Assembly: GCA_017616735.1 (NCBI GenBank)
Contig: JAFZXP010000005.1
Span: forward strand, 1 to 64,000
Direction of reading: 5' to 3'
Source of the DNA: Bacteroidales bacterium
Lineage (GTDB): Bacteria > Bacteroidota > Bacteroidia > Bacteroidales > F082
DNA: 64,000 bases
Shown here: one piece after another, positions 61,030 through 64,000 of the stretch
Layout: the number at the start of each line of letters is the position of its first letter
How positions within the stretch are numbered: the first letter of the stretch is position 1
The notes under the pieces: model-generated
What the model was told of the DNA's origin: nothing
Database searches by the model: none
What the model saw: the letters and a program-made list of their open reading frames with translations, nothing else
Position numbers and translations under genes: made by a program

Positions 61030-62958
61030 ATGTTTTCCAAAAGAGAGCTACCGTTGTGGAAAGTATTTGTCACACGATTGAGCGTGATGCTGCTGCTTTT
61101 AGCGCTAAGCAGATGGCTGCTCTATTGGTTTAACACAGGCAACTTCCCCAATCTGAGCCTTGCCGAACAATTGCGGCTGTTTGTAGTCGGATTGCGTTTC
61201 GACATCTGGACTCTTATTGTCGTCAACCTGCCGTTTCTGGTCTTTTACGGCATTCCATTTCAATTCAAATTCAACAAGACATATTGCATAGTAGTAGATA
61301 TACTATTTGTGATTACCAACAGCATTGCCGTAGCCCTCAACCACATCGATGTGATTTACTACCGCTACATCGACAAACGAATGACTACCGAGCTGTTTGA
61401 ATTTGCATGTCACACCGACGACAACCAAGGAAGCTTGATCAAGCAGTTTCTGGTTGATTTCTGGTTTATGGTGTTGATTTTTATTGTCTTTCTGGTTTTG
61501 ATCATCATCTTGACAAGAAAGACAAAAGTTAAAAAAGCTGTTATAATCAATCCAAAACATTGGTATGCAACGCGTTCGCTGGTATTCTTATGTCTGATAG
61601 CCGCATCAGTCATAGGACTTAGAGGCGGTTTACAGACCAAACCGATGAGCATCATCACTGCAGCCAACTACACCAACACCCGCAACATGCCCCTGGTGCT
61701 CAACACAACATACACCATAGGTCGCGGATCATCGGGCACTGCTCTTAAAAAACTGACATTCTACAACGACGATATCATCGACAGTCTTTACTCCCCTGTC
61801 CACACCAAATTTAACGTCAACCGTTACATCGACGGCAATGCCGAAGGATACAACATTTTACTTATCATTCTGGAAAGTCACGGACAGGAGATGGTGAGCT
61901 ATTACAACCATCAGCGGCAGGAAAGCATTACGCCCTTCCTCGACTCGTTGCTTGCCCAAAGCTTGGTTTTCGATGGCTTGGCCAACGGACGTCAGTCAAT
62001 TGAGGCGTTGACATCGTTGCTTTCGGGCTTGCCGTCACTGATGTCGAGAGATTACGTTGAATCGCCATACGCGGCCAACAGGCTCGACGGTATCGGAACG
62101 GTGCTGAAACGTCACGGTTACAGCACGGCGTTCTTTCACGGCGGCAACAATGGCACCATGAACTTTAACGCATCGTCTTTTGCCGCCGGTTTCGACACCT
62201 ACCACGGTCGAAATGAATATGGCAACGACGACGATTTCGACGGCACCTGGGGAATTTCCGACATGCCTTTCCTGCAATACACAGCGACGCATCTCAATGC
62301 CTTGCCCAAGCCTTTTGCGGCCGGTGTATTCACCCTTTCGTCGCATCATCCGTTCACCATACCCCAAGGCTACACAGTGCCCGAGGGCAATTATGCCAGC
62401 GAGTTTGAAAAGACAGTGCGTTATACCGACGATGCGATGCGGAGCTTTTTCGAGACAATGCGCCAATACGACTGGTATGACAGCACAATCTTCATAATCG
62501 TCGGCGACCACGTCAATCCCGAGCACCGTTTCAACAGCTATCTCAACGGATACGGGCAATTCCAGATAGTGACAGCCATCTATTCACCAAGCGTTATCAA
62601 AGCAAGGAACACAGGCGTAATGATGCAGCACACCGACATCGGGCCAAGCCTGCTTGCCGCCATCAATTGTCATGACACCCTGTTCAGCTTTGGCCGCAAC
62701 ATATTCGACAGCATTCAAAAGCCCTGCTTTATCAGCTGCCTCAACAACATTTACGAATTTAGCGACGGCGATTACCTGCTTCAGTCGGACGGCACAAACA
62801 TCACATCGGTGTTCGACATCAAAGCCGACCCTTGCCTTAACAACAACCTTTACAAGCAAGGCAACGAAGAGCATTGGGCCGACATCGACAATCAGTTTAA
62901 GCTACGGCTGCAGCAATACAACAACCGAATGATTAACAACAAGTTATACATAAAATGA
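61030..62958 (+). CDS. LtaS-like sulfatase-fold phosphoglycerol/phosphoethanolamine transferase
   Basis: The protein has 642 residues from the ATG at 61030. Five membrane segments (residues 10-200) are followed by an extracytoplasmic sulfatase-fold domain. The metal-binding glutamate is in LIILESHGQE (Glu282), the likely nucleophile is Ser323 in NGRQSIEAL, and GDHVNPEH and SSHHPF supply metal and substrate ligands. Lipoteichoic acid synthases use Thr here; serine is a variant. In Gram-negative Bacteroidota such enzymes probably modify lipids or glycans. It overlaps the next gene by 4 bp. Confidence 0.85.
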   Translation: MFSKRELPLWKVFVTRLSVMLLLLALSRWLLYWFNTGNFPNLSLAEQLRLFVVGLRFDIWTLIVVNLPFLVFYGIPFQFKFNKTYCIVVDILFVITNSIAVALNHIDVIYYRYIDKRMTTELFEFACHTDDNQGSLIKQFLVDFWFMVLIFIVFLVLIIILTRKTKVKKAVIINPKHWYATRSLVFLCLIAASVIGLRGGLQTKPMSIITAANYTNTRNMPLVLNTTYTIGRGSSGTALKKLTFYNDDIIDSLYSPVHTKFNVNRYIDGNAEGYNILLIILESHGQEMVSYYNHQRQESITPFLDSLLAQSLVFDGLANGRQSIEALTSLLSGLPSLMSRDYVESPYAANRLDGIGTVLKRHGYSTAFFHGGNNGTMNFNASSFAAGFDTYHGRNEYGNDDDFDGTWGISDMPFLQYTATHLNALPKPFAAGVFTLSSHHPFTIPQGYTVPEGNYASEFEKTVRYTDDAMRSFFETMRQYDWYDSTIFIIVGDHVNPEHRFNSYLNGYGQFQIVTAIYSPSVIKARNTGVMMQHTDIGPSLLAAINCHDTLFSFGRNIFDSIQKPCFISCLNNIYEFSDGDYLLQSDGTNITSVFDIKADPCLNNNLYKQGNEEHWADIDNQFKLRLQQYNNRMINNKLYIK

Positions 62959-63842
62959 AAGAAAAGATATTGTTCATTGTCAATCCCATCTCGGGGCATA
63001 AAGACAAGCGGAATTTCCCATCGCTGGTGGAAAATCTGATTGACAAGGACAAATATGACTTCACTATATCATGGACCAAGTACGGCGGTCATGCCCGTGA
63101 GCTGACGCGCGCTGCCATTGCTGAAGGCTACGATATAATTGTAGCAGTGGGCGGCGACGGCACAATCAACGAAATTGGCACCGAAATGATAGGCGCCGAA
63201 CAAACTTTCGCTATAGTGCCATGCGGCTCAGGAAATGGATTGGCCAGGCATCTGCACATCCCTCTGAAGGCCGATAAAGTCATCAAAGAAGTCATCAACA
63301 AAGGCGTCAAATCGAAGATTGACACTGCCACCATCAATGGCGTGCCTTTCATCAGCATAGGCGGAGTGGGCTTCGACGCCATTATAGCCGACTATTTCGC
63401 CCAAGATCCCCACCGCGGTTTGAAAACCTATGTAAAACTGGTTACCGAGCGTTATTTCAAATACCAACCTGAAAGGTATCACCTGATTTTGGATGACGAA
63501 AAAGAGATTGATTGCGAGCCGCTTTTTATATCGTTTGCCAACAGCAACCAATTTGGCAACAACGCCGTAGTGTCGCCTCACGCTTCGCTCAACGACGGGT
63601 TGCTTGACATTTGCATATTCAAAAAGCCAAGTTTAATAAGCATTCCTGTAATAGCCGAAAAACTGATGACCAGCCACATCGACCATTCAAAAGTTGTCGA
63701 CATATATCAAGTGAAGAAAATCAAAGTGATAAGAAATCACGAAGACATTGCCAATGTCGACGGCGAAGCCATGATGATGGACAAAGATCTTTTGGTGGAA
63801 GTCAAACCTCTGTCGTTGAATATATTGCTACCTAGCCATTAG
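62955..63842 (+). CDS. Diacylglycerol kinase-family lipid kinase
   Basis: The 295-residue protein has the DAGK catalytic domain (VNPISGHKDKRN, VAVGGDGTINEIG, PCGSGNGLARHL, IGGVGFDA, and VDGEAM at the end). It probably phosphorylates diacylglycerol or sphingosine. In the LtaS-like system diacylglycerol is the by-product, so the overlapping pair may form a recycling step. The product ends in Ser-His from one heptamer unit. Confidence 0.92.
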   Translation: MKEKILFIVNPISGHKDKRNFPSLVENLIDKDKYDFTISWTKYGGHARELTRAAIAEGYDIIVAVGGDGTINEIGTEMIGAEQTFAIVPCGSGNGLARHLHIPLKADKVIKEVINKGVKSKIDTATINGVPFISIGGVGFDAIIADYFAQDPHRGLKTYVKLVTERYFKYQPERYHLILDDEKEIDCEPLFISFANSNQFGNNAVVSPHASLNDGLLDICIFKKPSLISIPVIAEKLMTSHIDHSKVVDIYQVKKIKVIRNHEDIANVDGEAMMMDKDLLVEVKPLSLNILLPSH

Positions 63843-63869
63843 GAGAGAATAAATTTTAAAATAAATATT

Positions 63870-64000
63870 ATGATTGACAAGTACTTAGCATTGATTACAA
63901 GACTCTTTCTCAAAATGGGATTAGAGCAGACCATGGCCAGCGACATAGCCCAAGGTATCGGTATCATCACACTTTTGGTAGTATCATTCGCGCTGTTTTT
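63870..64000 (+). CDS. Start of a membrane protein, possibly mechanosensitive channel (truncated by window)
   Basis: The frame from the ATG at 63870 runs to the window end (43 complete codons). It reads MIDKYLALITRLFLKMGLEQ and then a hydrophobic helix (IGIITLLVVSFALFF). The arrangement resembles the N-terminus of MscS-type channels of this phylum, but too little is present for a firm call. Confidence 0.5.
   Translation, partial: MIDKYLALITRLFLKMGLEQTMASDIAQGIGIITLLVVSFALF

Noticed and set aside
1..64000. tRNA, rRNA, tmRNA, insertion sequences or prophage
   Set aside because: No characteristic sequence, transposase, integrase or phage gene was recognised on either strand.

Overview
The window looks like a chromosomal segment of a member of Bacteroidota, most likely order Bacteroidales and probably uncultured. 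The evidence is a short (288-residue) primary sigma factor, many Bacteroidota-type promoters with a TAnnTTTG -7 box, type IX secretion (a PorQ-like protein and C-terminal sorting domains), a long Bacteroidota-style NusB, a large YidC, and SusD-free outer-membrane lipoproteins and barrels. I saw no rRNA, tRNA, CRISPR array, transposase or phage gene. Nearly all of the 54 genes called are housekeeping or envelope genes.

Layout. 0-5 kb: an amino-sugar module (MFS permease, NahK-like kinase, GH109-type lipoprotein), then a reverse rubrerythrin. 5-15 kb: a 1380-residue PPDK-like protein lacking the PEP/pyruvate barrel, a repeat lipoprotein, small redox and DNA-repair genes, two putative T9SS cargo proteins (esterase, DUF362) and a MORN protein. 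15-22 kb: guanine deaminase, gap, efp plus an LpxD-like acyltransferase, and a nusB-porQ-recF-DUF721 operon. 22-28 kb: surface glycan genes (a GT2 fused to a degenerate phosphoglycosyl transferase-like domain, a formyltransferase/beta-propeller protein, a Wzx-like flippase) and an EamA transporter. 28-39 kb: parE, nnr, rlmD, yidC-aroK and degP-rpoD. 39-49 kb: a tightly overlapping dapF-GNAT-mltG-phosphohexomutase operon, recR, glmM with a small basic protein, a TPR protein and aroE. 49-64 kb: tex, a barrel protein, a dipeptidyl peptidase III/nicotinamidase fusion lipoprotein, SPFH-smpB, a secreted thioredoxin and beta-helix lipoprotein, an M23 peptidase, and an LtaS-like transferase with a diacylglycerol-kinase-like enzyme.

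The most unusual content is between the genes. Three repeat classes interlock. (1) Seven copies of an ~80-bp extended palindrome show compensatory changes in an inner stem and sometimes a GNRA-like loop. (2) Degenerate arrays of several unrelated sequences all have a 7-bp period. Seven genes have their TAG stop inside such an array (an eighth in a single unit), and some C-terminal tails are encoded by it. Because 7 is not a multiple of 3, three units place a stop in every frame. (3) Shorter palindromes lie inside two open reading frames, and a perfect one supplies the stop codons of two convergent genes. Copies of class 1 carry class 2 arrays as flanks, with 2 versus 4 units at two otherwise matching sites.

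The start codons used here were reset in several places from promoter position or signal peptides. All functional calls come from motif and family recognition by eye. No database search or structure calculation was run.
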